Shown in pieces: positions 7,648 to 17,142 of a stretch of 64,000 bases of DNA. Below the pieces are notes generated by a model. The model had not been told where the DNA came from. It saw nothing but the letters and a program-made list of their open reading frames with translations, and ran no database searches. Source of the stretch: Streptomyces sp. CT34 (GTDB lineage Bacteria; Actinomycetota; Actinomycetes; Streptomycetales; Streptomycetaceae); assembly GCF_000805335.1 (NCBI RefSeq), contig NZ_KN708638.1, positions 3,485,744 through 3,549,743 on the forward strand, in the 5' to 3' direction. The first letter of the stretch is position 1, and every line of letters starts with the position of its first letter. Made by a program: the position numbers and the translations under genes.

Positions 7648-9249
7648 ATGACTGATGAGACAACCGACGTACTGATCGTGGGCGGCAGCATGGTGGGCCT
7701 GGCGCAGGCGCTGTTCTTGGCCGAGCAAGGTATCCGCCCGATTCTGGTGGAACGGCACTCTGAGGTGTCAGCACACCCCCGCGCCCAAGTTGCCAACCGC
7801 CGGACCATGGAAATCATGCGGGCGCTTGGCCTGGAGGAGGCGATCCGCGCTCGCGAGACGCCGCATGCGCAGTATGGCGAAATCCTGCAGGTCGACTCCC
7901 TCGTTGGTTCGGAACTCGGCTGGTTCGAAGGACTGTTCCGGAATGATCCCGATGATGTGGCGGTCACAGGCTCGACGCTGATCGGGCAGGACCGCCTGGA
8001 GCCGATCCTGCTGGAGCGTGCACGGGAACTCGGAGCGGAGATCCGCTTTTCCACGGAGCTGGTCTCCCACGAGCAGGATGCCGAAGGTGTCACCGCAGTG
8101 CTGCGGAACCTCAAGGACGGCTCACAGCATGCCGTCCGAGCCCAGTACGTTGTGGCCGCCGACGGCTCCCGGGCCCAGATCCGCAAGGAATTGGGCATTG
8201 GCGCCCATGGGCAGGGCGTCTTCGGTCGCCAGATGAGCGTGATCTTCCGAGCGAATCTTGATCCATACGTCGCAGGCCGGAAGTTCTTTCTGTGCTTCGT
8301 CAACAACCCAGCGATCAAAGGTGTCCTGGGCAGGGCAGGCAGCTCGGAGTCCCATCGATGGGTACTGGCGCCCAGCCTGATGCCGGAGGAAAGCCACGAG
8401 GAGTACAGCACAGACGAATGTGTGGCGCTGGTTCGTGCTGCGGTTGGTGTGCCCGATCTGGCTGTCGAGGTGGAGTCCTCGACAAGTTGGGAAATCGCCG
8501 CATCAGTCGCTGACCGGTTCCGGTCCGGTCGGGTGCTGCTGGCTGGTGACTGCGCCCATGTCATGCCGCCCACGGGTGGTTTCGGCGGCAACATGGGAGT
8601 GCAGGATGCCCACAACCTGGCCTGGAAGTTGGCCTTGGTGCTCCGCGGGCAGGCCGGACCCGAACTGCTGGAAAGCTACGAAACGGAGCGGGTCCCGATT
8701 GCCGAGTTCACTGTGGAGCAGGGCATCATCCGTTACCTGCAACGCAATGGACTGGATCAGGATCGTGCATCACACCACCAGCCGGAGACGACGGTACTGT
8801 TCGGCCACCTCTACCGGTCGAATGCGGTGCTTGCTGAACCAGGCCCCGACAGCCTCGCACCGGTCGAAGACCCCGCTCTTCCCTCAGGACGCCCTGGCAC
8901 CCGCGCTCCGCATCTGATGCTCTGCCCGGAGGGCCAAGTCGTTGCGCTACACGACCTGATGCGAGGCGGCTTCTGGCTTTTGGCCGGGCCGGACGGCGGG
9001 GCGTGGAAGCGAGCCGCCGACATCGTCCGCATCGATACTGGGCTCCCTCTCTCCTTCCACCTAGTCGGATCGGCCGAGTCGTCCAAAACAGTCGAGAAGT
9101 TCACCACGCAGTATGGAATCGGGGCATCCGGTGCTGCGCTCATACGCCCTGATGGCTTTATTGCCTGGCGTACGGCGATCCTCCCGGATGACGCTGTCGA
9201 GGTCCTCACTAGCGTCTTCGACCGCTTGCTGTCACGCACGCACGATTAG
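7648..9249 (+). CDS. FAD-dependent aromatic monooxygenase (RdmE/PgaE type)
   Basis: 533 residues from ATG 7648, preceded by GAAGGAG. An N-terminal FAD Rossmann motif VLIVGGSMVGLAQALFLAE, the DG motif YVVAADGSRAQIRKE and the GD motif VLLAGDCAHVMPPTGGFGG are all present, followed by a thioredoxin-like C-terminal domain. This is the PheA/TfdB branch of flavin hydroxylases that act on polyketide aromatic rings using NADPH and O2. The dinucleotide motif has GGSMVG where GGGPVG is usual. It is a paralogue of the gene at 9350-10948, with which it converges. Confidence 0.9.
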   Translation: MTDETTDVLIVGGSMVGLAQALFLAEQGIRPILVERHSEVSAHPRAQVANRRTMEIMRALGLEEAIRARETPHAQYGEILQVDSLVGSELGWFEGLFRNDPDDVAVTGSTLIGQDRLEPILLERARELGAEIRFSTELVSHEQDAEGVTAVLRNLKDGSQHAVRAQYVVAADGSRAQIRKELGIGAHGQGVFGRQMSVIFRANLDPYVAGRKFFLCFVNNPAIKGVLGRAGSSESHRWVLAPSLMPEESHEEYSTDECVALVRAAVGVPDLAVEVESSTSWEIAASVADRFRSGRVLLAGDCAHVMPPTGGFGGNMGVQDAHNLAWKLALVLRGQAGPELLESYETERVPIAEFTVEQGIIRYLQRNGLDQDRASHHQPETTVLFGHLYRSNAVLAEPGPDSLAPVEDPALPSGRPGTRAPHLMLCPEGQVVALHDLMRGGFWLLAGPDGGAWKRAADIVRIDTGLPLSFHLVGSAESSKTVEKFTTQYGIGASGAALIRPDGFIAWRTAILPDDAVEVLTSVFDRLLSRTHD

Positions 9250-9263
9250 TCCCGCAGCAGCAG

Positions 9264-9296
9264 TGGGTCCCGGTTCATGTAGCGGACCGGGACCCA
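9264..9296. terminator. Bidirectional hairpin between convergent monooxygenases
   Basis: A perfect 11-bp stem (9264-9274 with 9286-9296) with an 11-nt loop, placed 15 bp after the upstream stop and ahead of the convergent gene. No T tract is seen, which is normal in Streptomyces. Confidence 0.75.
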
Positions 9297-9349
9297 TGGC
9301 CTTTCTTGCCTTCCAGGAACAGGATGACCCGGCCCTGGAAGGAGTTCGA

Positions 9350-10948
9350 TTAGTCGTGGGCCAGTATCCTGCGGATTGCCTCGGTCAACGCCAGCCCGTG
9401 CTCGCCTCCGGTCCGCCAGCACACGAATCCGTCCGGCCGGACTAGCACCGCCCCCCCCTCTGGCAAACCGTAGCGCCGGCGGAACTCTCCGTCCTGGTCA
9501 TTGAACCGTGCACCAGGGCCGATCACATGTACTTCCAGAGGCGGGAGGCCAAGCCGCGCCGCAGAACTGGCCATCGCCTCAGCCCACGGACCCGCCGTGG
9601 AGTCGGCGAGTAGAGTGAAGCCCTTTCCGAACAGGTCGATCGTGGTCAGTTGGCCATCCGGGCCATCGATGACCACGTGGGGTGCACGCGCTCCTGGCTG
9701 AGCGCTCGGCTGCTCAGCATCCTCGAAAATCCCCGTGGGCTTTACGCCTTCCTGGATGAAGGCACCGGCCTGGTAACGGTAGCCGAACGTCACGGTTGCC
9801 TCATCCAGTAGCTCGGAGGCTACTTCCTCGAATTCCTTGCCTTGACGCACCGCGAAACGGAGCATTGCCTGCTTAACGGTCTGCTCCGCTATGGGACGCC
9901 GCTCGGCGTCATAGCTGTCCAGCAGCCCCGGCCCCGCAGCGCCTGACAGCACCATGGAAAGCTTCCAGGCAAGGTTGTAGGCGTCCTGAACTCCCGTGCT
10001 CGCGCCGAAAGCCCCTGTGGGTGGCATCACGTGCGCGGCGTCACCGGCGATGAAAACCCGGCGGGTGACGAATGCATCCGCGACCCTCGCGGAGATGTCC
10101 CAGGCCGGCAGGTCGGTGGACTCGACCTTCACTGGCAAGTCGGGCACGCCGACCGCAGCCCGGATCACTGAGGCACACCGCTCTTCGGTGAAGTCCTCTG
10201 CCCGCTCTCCCTTGTCCGGGAAGAACGACACGTTGATGACCCACCGCCGATCGTTGTCGATGGGGATGATCGTTCCGCGCACTTCGGGGTTATTGACGTA
10301 TGCCGCAATGATCCGTCGCCCGCGCAGAGCCTGCTCGAGATCGGCTTCGAAAAAGATGCTGACTAGGTTGGTGAGAGTGCCGCGGCCGTGGGCACCGATG
10401 CCGACCATCTCACGTACGGGGCTGCGACTACCGTCCGCGGCGATCACGTACTCCGCATAAATTTCTACGGTGTCGCCAGTGGTGAGGTCCCTCGTACGCA
10501 CCAGCACGCCGTCGGAGGTCTCGGTAATTTCCTCGGCTCGGGTGTTGAAGCGCACGTCCGCGCCGACTTCGACCGCCCGGGTCCGCAGGATGGGCTCCAG
10601 CTGGTTCTGATCGATCAGGGTCCACTGGGTGGGGCTGATACGGCTGATGTCCTCAGGCGATGCGTTGGGCATCCGCACGCGCTCCTGGCCAGCGAGCGAC
10701 TCGACATGAATCAGCTCGCTGTTGCCGGAAATGGGCGAACGCCCGGCACGCACCCTCTCCTCCATCCCAACCGCGCGGAAGAGCTCCATGGTTCGCGGGT
10801 TGATGGCACGTGCCTTGGGGTGAGTGGAGGTGTCCGGATGCCGCTCCACCAGCATGCTCCGCACCCCGTGCTCCGCTAGGAAGACGGCGGCGGAGAGCCC
10901 GGTGAGGCCCCCACCGACGATCAGTACCGGCACCTTGTGCTGTGTCAT
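9350..10948 (-). CDS. FAD-dependent aromatic monooxygenase, second paralogue
   Basis: 532 residues from ATG 10948, with an AGGAGAAGG-type Shine-Dalgarno just upstream. Motifs: VLIVGGGLTGLSAAVFLAEHG, YVIAADGSRSPVREMVGI and RVFIAGDAAHVMPPTGAFG. It shares its layout and many blocks with the gene at 7648. The C-terminal thioredoxin-like domain ends with AVLVRPDGFVCWRTGG, typical of polyketide hydroxylases. Two paralogous hydroxylases suggest two separate oxidations of one aromatic scaffold, but no scaffold-building gene lies in the window. Confidence 0.9.
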   Translation of the reverse strand: MTQHKVPVLIVGGGLTGLSAAVFLAEHGVRSMLVERHPDTSTHPKARAINPRTMELFRAVGMEERVRAGRSPISGNSELIHVESLAGQERVRMPNASPEDISRISPTQWTLIDQNQLEPILRTRAVEVGADVRFNTRAEEITETSDGVLVRTRDLTTGDTVEIYAEYVIAADGSRSPVREMVGIGAHGRGTLTNLVSIFFEADLEQALRGRRIIAAYVNNPEVRGTIIPIDNDRRWVINVSFFPDKGERAEDFTEERCASVIRAAVGVPDLPVKVESTDLPAWDISARVADAFVTRRVFIAGDAAHVMPPTGAFGASTGVQDAYNLAWKLSMVLSGAAGPGLLDSYDAERRPIAEQTVKQAMLRFAVRQGKEFEEVASELLDEATVTFGYRYQAGAFIQEGVKPTGIFEDAEQPSAQPGARAPHVVIDGPDGQLTTIDLFGKGFTLLADSTAGPWAEAMASSAARLGLPPLEVHVIGPGARFNDQDGEFRRRYGLPEGGAVLVRPDGFVCWRTGGEHGLALTEAIRRILAHD

Positions 10949-11326
10949 GACCTTCTCCTCAGGTTCGTGATCCCCTGCCCTTCCGGATATGCCGTCTGGC
11001 TTGCACCAGTGCACAGCGGGGGTCCTTCCCGAGCCTCTCCGGTGGGTTTCAAGCAGGGCTCTAACAGGGCTCGAAGAACGCTGAAGTCACACCGATGCCA
11101 CATGGAGAACCCACAAGGGCCGCCTACCGGCGGCATCGGCAGGCGGCCCCTTGGGACAGAGCGCTTTCGCGCTGCTGTCAGTGGCCCACCGCGTTCGGGG
11201 GATGTTGCGGTCGGCCACGTCGAGAGATGGCCGTGGTCAAGTGCATCGGGCCCGACCGCCCGGTATGCACGGCTCCGCTGAGCCGCCTAGCGGGTAGTGA
11301 CCCCGGCGCATCACGAATGAACGGGT
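10949..11326. other. Intergenic region between monooxygenase and oxidase operon
   Basis: Holds the upstream region of the monooxygenase gene and the terminator of the oxidase operon (11115-11152). No gene is seen. Confidence 0.5.
11115..11152. terminator. Hairpin after the multicopper oxidase operon
   Basis: GC-rich stem of 11 to 12 bp with one bulged G (11115-11125 with 11141-11152) and a 15-nt loop, about 175 bp beyond the oxidase stop. Confidence 0.6.
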
Positions 11327-12895
11327 TCAGATGACCTGGAAGTTCGCCATCATGGCCATGTCTTCGTGTTCGAGGTTGTGGCAGTGGAGCATGTACCGAC
11401 CGCGGTAGCCGTCGAAGCGTGCCAACACTTCCACCACCTCCCAGGGGCGAACGTCCACGGTGTCCTTCCACCCCGCGTCCGCTGGCTGGGGAGGGCGGCC
11501 GTCCCTCGACAGCACCTGCAAGCGAGCAAGATGCACATGCACCGGGTGGTGGAAGTCGCTGGTGAGGCGCCACCGCTCCACCGTTCCCAGCTTGGGGGTG
11601 GCCCAGCTTTCCGACGGGGTGAACGGTCGCCCGTTGATGGTCCACATGCCGTCAGCATTCATCCGGAAATCGAAGCGCCGCGTCGTCGCCACTTCGTTCG
11701 GTTGCAGCCGCTCCAACTGCACGAGCCTGGTCGGAATCGGCACAAAATCCTTGGCACGACGGGTGACCCGGAAGCGCAACACCTGCCCCATGGCGCCAGA
11801 GGCAAGCGTATTCACCATTGTGACCTCGGCCCCGGGAGCGAGGTGGGAGAAATCGACCACAAACTCGAAGCGCTCGGCCGGAGTAACGGTGATCGACTCA
11901 AGGGCCTGCGGTCTCGCCAGCAATCCCAAGTCCGAGGCCACCTGAACCAGCGGCAGACCGCGATCGTCGGAAGTGCGAAGTGCGAGTCGGTATCGTCGGG
12001 CGTTTGAAGCGTTGAGAACACGCAGCCGATAGGTGGCCGCTGTCACCTCCACAATGGGCCACGGGGCGCCGTTGACTAGCTGGACGTCGCCCAAGACTCC
12101 ATCCGTGTAACCAGGCTCTACCCCTGGTGTGCGACTGAGGGTCGAGTCCAGAGACGGATAGCGGAACGAACCATCGGCCTCAAAGGAGCGGTCGCAGAGC
12201 ATCAACGGAATATCGCGGTCCCCCCGTGGCAACTGGACAGCGCCCTCGATGTCGTCCTGCACGAGGAAAAAGCCCGCCAGGCCGCGCCAGATTTGAGGGC
12301 CGGTGAAGTCCATACGGTGGTCGTGATACCAGAGTGTCGCGGCCTGCTGATTCATCGGATAGGTGTAAGTCCGCTCGCCTAGCACGGACATTCCCCCAGC
12401 CTCCCCGGCCATACCCGGCATCGCCCCTGGCCCCTTCGGCCCACCATGGACCGGGCGGAGGAGGTCGGTCGGGTAACCGTCGGACCCAGGGGGTGTGACG
12501 CCGCCGTGCAGATGCGTGCTCGTCGGTACCGGCAGAGTGTTCACCACGGTCAGCTTGGCGGTGCGGCCGGCCCGTGCTGTGAAGGTCGGACCGGGAAAGG
12601 TACCGTCGTAGCCCCAGACAGTGGTACGGGTCCCTGGCAGAATCTCGACCTCAGCCGCCCGCTGGACCACTCGGTACTCGTCCGCCCCATTCGCGATCCG
12701 CACCGGGACCGCAGTCCGAGGCAGCGGCAACGGAACCTGAAACGGCTGAGGCAGAGGCAGCCTTGAGGTCAGCACCGCCCCTGTAGGGCCGTCAGGTCGC
12801 GAGCCGAGCCGCCTGGCTGTCAGAGCGCCAAGCCCGACTGTGGCAGTCGCCACCGAGGCCGCGCCCAGAAAGCCACGGCGTGACAGTCGATTCAC
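11327..12895 (-). CDS. Tat-exported multicopper oxidase (CotA/bilirubin oxidase type)
   Basis: 522 residues. The N-terminus NRLSRRGFLGAASVATATVG is a twin-arginine (SRRGFL) signal, so the enzyme is folded with copper and then exported. Copper ligands are visible in order: HLHGG, WYHDHR, HHPVHVHL and HCHNLEHEDMAMM, giving one type 1 and three type 2/3 coppers; the methionine after the last histidine block suits a CotA-like T1 site. It oxidises phenols, bilirubin-like or amino-phenol compounds with O2 reduced to water. Its start overlaps the stop of the upstream membrane-protein gene by four bases. Confidence 0.92.
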   Translation of the reverse strand: MNRLSRRGFLGAASVATATVGLGALTARRLGSRPDGPTGAVLTSRLPLPQPFQVPLPLPRTAVPVRIANGADEYRVVQRAAEVEILPGTRTTVWGYDGTFPGPTFTARAGRTAKLTVVNTLPVPTSTHLHGGVTPPGSDGYPTDLLRPVHGGPKGPGAMPGMAGEAGGMSVLGERTYTYPMNQQAATLWYHDHRMDFTGPQIWRGLAGFFLVQDDIEGAVQLPRGDRDIPLMLCDRSFEADGSFRYPSLDSTLSRTPGVEPGYTDGVLGDVQLVNGAPWPIVEVTAATYRLRVLNASNARRYRLALRTSDDRGLPLVQVASDLGLLARPQALESITVTPAERFEFVVDFSHLAPGAEVTMVNTLASGAMGQVLRFRVTRRAKDFVPIPTRLVQLERLQPNEVATTRRFDFRMNADGMWTINGRPFTPSESWATPKLGTVERWRLTSDFHHPVHVHLARLQVLSRDGRPPQPADAGWKDTVDVRPWEVVEVLARFDGYRGRYMLHCHNLEHEDMAMMANFQVI

Positions 12896-13359
12896 TGTCC
12901 GACCTCCCCACTGCGGCCTGTGCGGACCCTAAAGGTCCACACGGCGAACACGATGGCGCAGCCGAAGATCGCAGTACCGAGTGGGATGTGGTAGAGCAAG
13001 TTGCGGTCATGGCCAAGAGCCATCTGCAGCCCAGTCAGTACCAACAGAAGAACCGTTGTGACTGCCGGCCACGCCGAGGTGAGACGTGAGCGCCACACTC
13101 CAAAAGCGACTACTATCTCGATCAGACATACAACACCGAGTACCTGAGCGGTGGCGTTGTGGATTTGGAGAAGCTCGACATTGCCGGTGACGAAATCACC
13201 AGCCAAGATCGCCTGCAACAGCACCCCGGCAGCAAACAGCAGGGCAGTGGCCCGCAGGAGGACCAGGAATAATCGCGGCCAATGGATGCTGGCACCCGGA
13301 TACTCTTCCTGTGAGCTCGCCGCCGAGTCGTGATGAACGGCGTCCGAAGTAGGATTCAT
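12892..13359 (-). CDS. Four-helix membrane protein coupled to the oxidase
   Basis: 155 residues with four predicted membrane helices: RATALLFAAGVLLQAILAG, LGVVCLIEIVVAFGV, AVTTVLLLVLTGLQMAL and PLGTAIFGCAIVFAVW. Conserved-looking histidines (QIHNAT and LGHDRNLLYHIPLG) near helix ends could bind haem or metal, but the family is not recognised with certainty. Stop and start codons overlap with the multicopper oxidase, so it may serve electron or copper handling for that enzyme. It is the first gene of the pair. Confidence 0.7.
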   Translation of the reverse strand: MNPTSDAVHHDSAASSQEEYPGASIHWPRLFLVLLRATALLFAAGVLLQAILAGDFVTGNVELLQIHNATAQVLGVVCLIEIVVAFGVWRSRLTSAWPAVTTVLLLVLTGLQMALGHDRNLLYHIPLGTAIFGCAIVFAVWTFRVRTGRSGEVGQ

Positions 13360-13611
13360 GGTATCTCCACGCGGCTTGGCCGAACCTCGGCCGACAGTTC
13401 GGCAGTAAGGGAAGTGAGTTTCACATGAAGCGCTCCAGTGGGGCGCTCAATCGACGCGGCCACTGGTGCTCGATAGCTTCGAGGCTGACCTCCTGGTTTG
13501 CAGTTCTCAGCCTCAGCAACGCCACACCCAGACACGCCCTCTAAACCGACGAGCAGGGGCTGTTCCCAGGGCACGCCGCCCACAGTGCATTCAGAGAACT
13601 TTCCAAGGTGG

Positions 13612-14295
13612 TCAGATCACACCGCGCCAGATCCTGGCAATGAGATCTTGGTACTCAGCCCGCCACTCGGGAAGTACTTGGTTCATGTGAGCTTGGAAGT
13701 GCGGCGGGAGTCCCGCGACCACAGCCTTGCTTACCTCGGAAGGGACGCCTTCCTCGGACCACGTCACTACCAGCCACATCGGCGGCTCGTCGAGATCCTC
13801 CTTGTCATTCTCCCCTTCTCCCGGCGCCAGTTCGCTCGGTTCGATACGCTCGACCAGGGTCGGCACGATATGCCTCTCCTCCAGATCGAGGTGGCGCCCT
13901 AGGGACACCGCAAACTCCGCGCTGGCCGTCCGCGCCGAGGAGATCGCCGCAGGCGTCGACAGATTTTCCATGTGCTCACTGACCGCGGCCATTTGGGCGT
14001 CGAGTGCTTCATGCTCAAGCTCAATCTCCTTGAGCACTGGAGCGAGTTCCGCTGCTCGTGAGAGCACCAGCGGGAAGAGAACGTTGTCTTCGTTCTCACT
14101 GTGGTCAGTCAGCACCCAGCAGAAGAGCCGCCAGTGCTCGGCTAGCAGAGCCGCTTGCTGGACGTCCAGCGGATCGAGAATGTCAAGCGCCTTCGGGAAA
14201 CGCCCCAGCTCTCGCCGAAGTGCGTGGTGGATCATCAAGAACATCGTGGCTGCGGTCGCGTTCCCACGGCCATCGAGCTGAAAGTCATTCTCCAT
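13612..14295 (-). CDS. Hemerythrin-domain protein
   Basis: 227 residues. Spaced iron ligands of the hemerythrin HHE domain can be followed: MFLMIHHALRRELG, the DHSENEDNVLFPLV block, ELEHEALDAQM and GRHLDLEERHIVPTLVERI. An N-terminal four-helix bundle of about 150 residues carries them; the C-terminal 70 residues hold VVTWSEEGVPSEV and are helical. Such proteins bind a di-iron centre and sense or buffer O2, NO or iron. It stands as a single gene between the oxidase pair and the exporter. Confidence 0.85.
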   Translation of the reverse strand: MENDFQLDGRGNATAATMFLMIHHALRRELGRFPKALDILDPLDVQQAALLAEHWRLFCWVLTDHSENEDNVLFPLVLSRAAELAPVLKEIELEHEALDAQMAAVSEHMENLSTPAAISSARTASAEFAVSLGRHLDLEERHIVPTLVERIEPSELAPGEGENDKEDLDEPPMWLVVTWSEEGVPSEVSKAVVAGLPPHFQAHMNQVLPEWRAEYQDLIARIWRGVI

Positions 14296-14367
14296 GTTGT
14301 TCTCCTATGGCTGTGCGAGTAGATGGTTAGGGGGCAAGTCGCGACGGGTAGCCGCTGCACCTATGCA

Positions 14368-14408
14368 ATAGGCAGTCGGTTCTCCGGCAGAGGACCGACG
14401 GACTGCTG
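14368..14408. terminator. Hairpin following the exporter gene
   Basis: An imperfect hairpin directly after the MFS stop: the 7-bp GGTTCTC/GAGGACC core plus an outer GCAGTC/GACTGC arm with a small bulge. Confidence 0.55.
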
Positions 14409-15950
14409 TTAAGATCCCCAGCTCCGCTCTTGGACCACGAGGTCCTTCACGAAGAGAGCAGCGACGATGGCTACGACCGCGATGAGGGCAGCAGTGAGGA
14501 AGACCGGGCTTAGTGAGTGCGCATATGCCTGGGCCAGCCCTTCGCGCACAACCTCCGGCAGCCCCGTGGACACGGTCGTGTTCCCCTCACCCAGCCCGCG
14601 TGGTGCGCCCCCGGGTACGTACCTGGCGATCTCATGGCGCAGCCGGCTGTTAAGGATGGTGGCGAAAACCGAGACCCCGAAGGATGCACCGAGCATCCGA
14701 CTGAAAGTCACTGTTGAGGTCGCTGCGCCCATATCGCGTCCCGGGGCAGTGTTCTGCACAGCGGTGATGACGACCTGCTGAGATAGACCGGAACCTATGC
14801 CCAAGAGAAACATGTAGAGACCTGACACGACACGGCTCGTGTCCACGGTCATGGTGGACAGCAGATAGCACGAGGCACTCAGGACCAGCATGCTGGCGGG
14901 CAGAAACCACTTGTATCGGCCGGTCTTGGAGACGACGCGTCCGACCAATGAGGAAGTCAGCATAAGCCCCAGCATCATGGGCAGCAGCAGCAGGCCGGAG
15001 TTGGTTGCTGTGACACCGGAGACCATCTGCAGGAACAGCGGAAGGAAGAAGACCAAGCCGAAGCTACTGAGGCCTGCAGTGAAGGCGAGTGCATTGCTCA
15101 GTACGAATGTGGAGTCTCGGAACAGTCTGAGCGGGATCACCGCCTCGCTCGCGGACCGCTCAACGGCGACCCAACCGACAAGCAAGATCAGGCCAGCAAC
15201 GGCGAGGCCGATGATGATGTTGGAGTCCCATGCGTATCGTGAGCCAGCCCAGTTGGTAATCAGCACGAGACAGACAAGGGTGCCGGTCAGCAACAACATG
15301 CCCATGTAGTCAATGGTCGGCCGCTCCGCACGCCTAGAAACCTTGAGGAATACGCCGACCAGGAGTAGAGCGATCGCGCCAATGGGCAGGTTCACATAAA
15401 AGACCCACCGCCAGGTCAGGTGGTCGGTGAAGAATCCGCCCGCCATCGGCCCAGCAACGGCGGACAGAGCGAACACGGCAGTCGAGTACCCCTGGTATTT
15501 GGGCAGTTCACGGCGATCGAACAGGTCGAAGGCCAATGCGAATACGGCGGCCATCACACCTCCAGCGCCAATACCCTGGAGAATTCGGAAGGCGATCAGC
15601 TGGTCCATGCTCTGCGCGAGGCCGCATGTCGCCGATCCTGCGAGGAAGAGCACTACGGAGACCATGAAGACGAGCTTGCGTCCCAGCAGGTCTCCCAGCT
15701 TTCCGCCCAGCACGGTCGCCACGCTCGAGGCAAGGATGTACACCGTGCTGACCCAGCCGATGTGGTCGATGCCGCCGAGATCTCTGACGATGGTTGGGAG
15801 CGAGGTGGCCACGATGGTCGTATCCAAGGTGGCCATCAACATCGCGAACAGCAGGCCGAAGTAGACGATCACCGCGTTCCGGTGGCTCATGAGTCCGGGT
15901 TTCTGCGGCGCTTCTGCGTCTGAGTCCGACGTCTTCGGTTCGGCGGACAT
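14409..15950 (-). CDS. DHA2-family drug exporter (EmrB/QacA type, 14 helices)
   Basis: 513 residues from ATG 15950, with AAGGAG eight bases upstream. Motif C-like and motif A patterns are visible: LDTTIVATSLPTIVRDLGG near helix 1 and GGKLGDLLGRKLVF after helix 2. The hydrophobic profile gives about 14 helices, as in the DHA2 proton antiporters that expel dyes, antiseptics and aromatic antibiotics. It is divergent from a MarR gene across a gap containing a perfect 10-bp palindrome, so MarR repression is likely. It may export the product of the adjacent aromatic tailoring genes. Confidence 0.92.
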   Translation of the reverse strand: MSAEPKTSDSDAEAPQKPGLMSHRNAVIVYFGLLFAMLMATLDTTIVATSLPTIVRDLGGIDHIGWVSTVYILASSVATVLGGKLGDLLGRKLVFMVSVVLFLAGSATCGLAQSMDQLIAFRILQGIGAGGVMAAVFALAFDLFDRRELPKYQGYSTAVFALSAVAGPMAGGFFTDHLTWRWVFYVNLPIGAIALLLVGVFLKVSRRAERPTIDYMGMLLLTGTLVCLVLITNWAGSRYAWDSNIIIGLAVAGLILLVGWVAVERSASEAVIPLRLFRDSTFVLSNALAFTAGLSSFGLVFFLPLFLQMVSGVTATNSGLLLLPMMLGLMLTSSLVGRVVSKTGRYKWFLPASMLVLSASCYLLSTMTVDTSRVVSGLYMFLLGIGSGLSQQVVITAVQNTAPGRDMGAATSTVTFSRMLGASFGVSVFATILNSRLRHEIARYVPGGAPRGLGEGNTTVSTGLPEVVREGLAQAYAHSLSPVFLTAALIAVVAIVAALFVKDLVVQERSWGS

Positions 15951-16000
15951 CACAGCTCCTTCAGGGTTGGTCCGCTGCCAACTGGACACACTGCCCAGCG

Positions 16001-16010
16001 CACATATGTG
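16001..16010. promoter_or_regulatory. Candidate MarR operator in the exporter/MarR gap
   Basis: CACATATGTG is a perfect palindrome in the 120-bp divergent intergenic region, 50 bp from the exporter start. A related CATATG half-site recurs at 16035-16040. The position and symmetry fit a MarR site; binding by the adjacent MarR protein is inferred. Confidence 0.5.
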
Positions 16011-16070
16011 TGAAGTTCCATTAGATGCGCTGAGCATATGACTGCTTCAGGCAGGTGTCAACGAGCTAAC

Positions 16071-16616
16071 ATGTCGAGCATGAACAGATCTCCGGACAAC
16101 GACTCCACGGGCCCCGCGCTCGCTGCGATCGAGCGGGCAATGATCCGGATTCGTCGCAGCCAGACAAGAAGGACTCTCGGCAAGATCGTGGGCGAGCGAC
16201 TCGGCCGCCCTTTCGATCCATCGCACGGCTTCGTGGTCGACGCCCTCGAGGAGGAGGCGGACTATCCAGGGCAGCAGGTCACCGTCGGATTGGTCGCCGA
16301 ACGCCTCTCCGTCGACCCTTCACGCGCTAGTCGCCTGGTCGCGGCGGCCGTCGAAGCTGGCTACGTCAGGCGAGTCGCCTCCCAGACCGACAGTCGGCGC
16401 ATCTGCCTGGAACTCAGCGCCCAAGGCCAAGAGCTCGCGGAGCTGGCACACCAGGTACGCCAGGACTACTTCGGTGCCCTGACCGACGATTGGACGGACG
16501 CAGAGCGTGACGAATTCGCTCGATTGCTCACGAAGTTCACCAGCGGTCTCGCCGGAAAGTCCAGTTCCCCCAATGCGCAGGAGAGCCGACTGGCAAGTGC
16601 GCCCCGGCGGACATAG
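16071..16616 (+). CDS. MarR family regulator, divergent to the exporter
   Basis: 181 residues from ATG 16071 (ATG 16080 is equally possible; 16038 lacks a ribosome-binding site). The winged helix reads TVGLVAERLSVDPSRASRLV for the recognition helix, then GYVRRVASQTDSRRICLEL for the wing with the DxRR signature typical of MarR. A C-terminal dimer helix follows. It probably controls itself and the DHA2 exporter, releasing DNA on binding a phenolic ligand. Confidence 0.88.
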   Translation: MSSMNRSPDNDSTGPALAAIERAMIRIRRSQTRRTLGKIVGERLGRPFDPSHGFVVDALEEEADYPGQQVTVGLVAERLSVDPSRASRLVAAAVEAGYVRRVASQTDSRRICLELSAQGQELAELAHQVRQDYFGALTDDWTDAERDEFARLLTKFTSGLAGKSSSPNAQESRLASAPRRT

Positions 16617-17142
16617 CGATCATCCAAGGCATCGCTGATGGCACCTCCCGCCTGTACTGAACAGGCCGCACACGGCGGGTAGATGCAAACCCCTCACGCG
16701 CCCTTCGCCTATGCGACCCACCTTCGGCGGGCCTGGCGCTCGCACCTCGACGACAGCCGAACCTGGACCCCTGACGGCGCGTGAGTCCTGATATTTGTTG
16801 CAACACCCTTGATAATGCTGCGCATTGATGGCTCGGCCAGGACGAAGTACTGGCGGCTTCTGACCGAGCAGGGCTATGTCCCAAGACTCTGGTCAGGGAC
16901 AACGAGGCTGGCGACGGCTGGGGTTGGCAAGGTCCGAGCTTGCCGCATCCGCCGGTTTGCCATCCGCTGAGATGTTCTTGTGCCGGCACCGCGATCTGGA
17001 AACACGCGCGCCCCTACCGAATCCGGGGCGGTTCGCCAGGATCCGCGCCACGAAAAACAGAGCACGAGTCAGCGGACTGTGCTGCAGGTAGCCCAGGTGG
17101 GGTCGACGCTCGGCTCGCCAGCTTGACTCGCCTGATGGAGCG
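16617..17142. other. Gene-free stretch between two MarR genes
   Basis: No frame with a credible start or motif. An inverted repeat TGTCCC/GGGACA at about 16877-16903 is visible, but its role is unclear. Confidence 0.4.

Noticed and set aside
13356..13583. Small frame just upstream of the membrane-protein gene
   Set aside because: No motif or ribosome-binding site; its overlap with the next start looks accidental.
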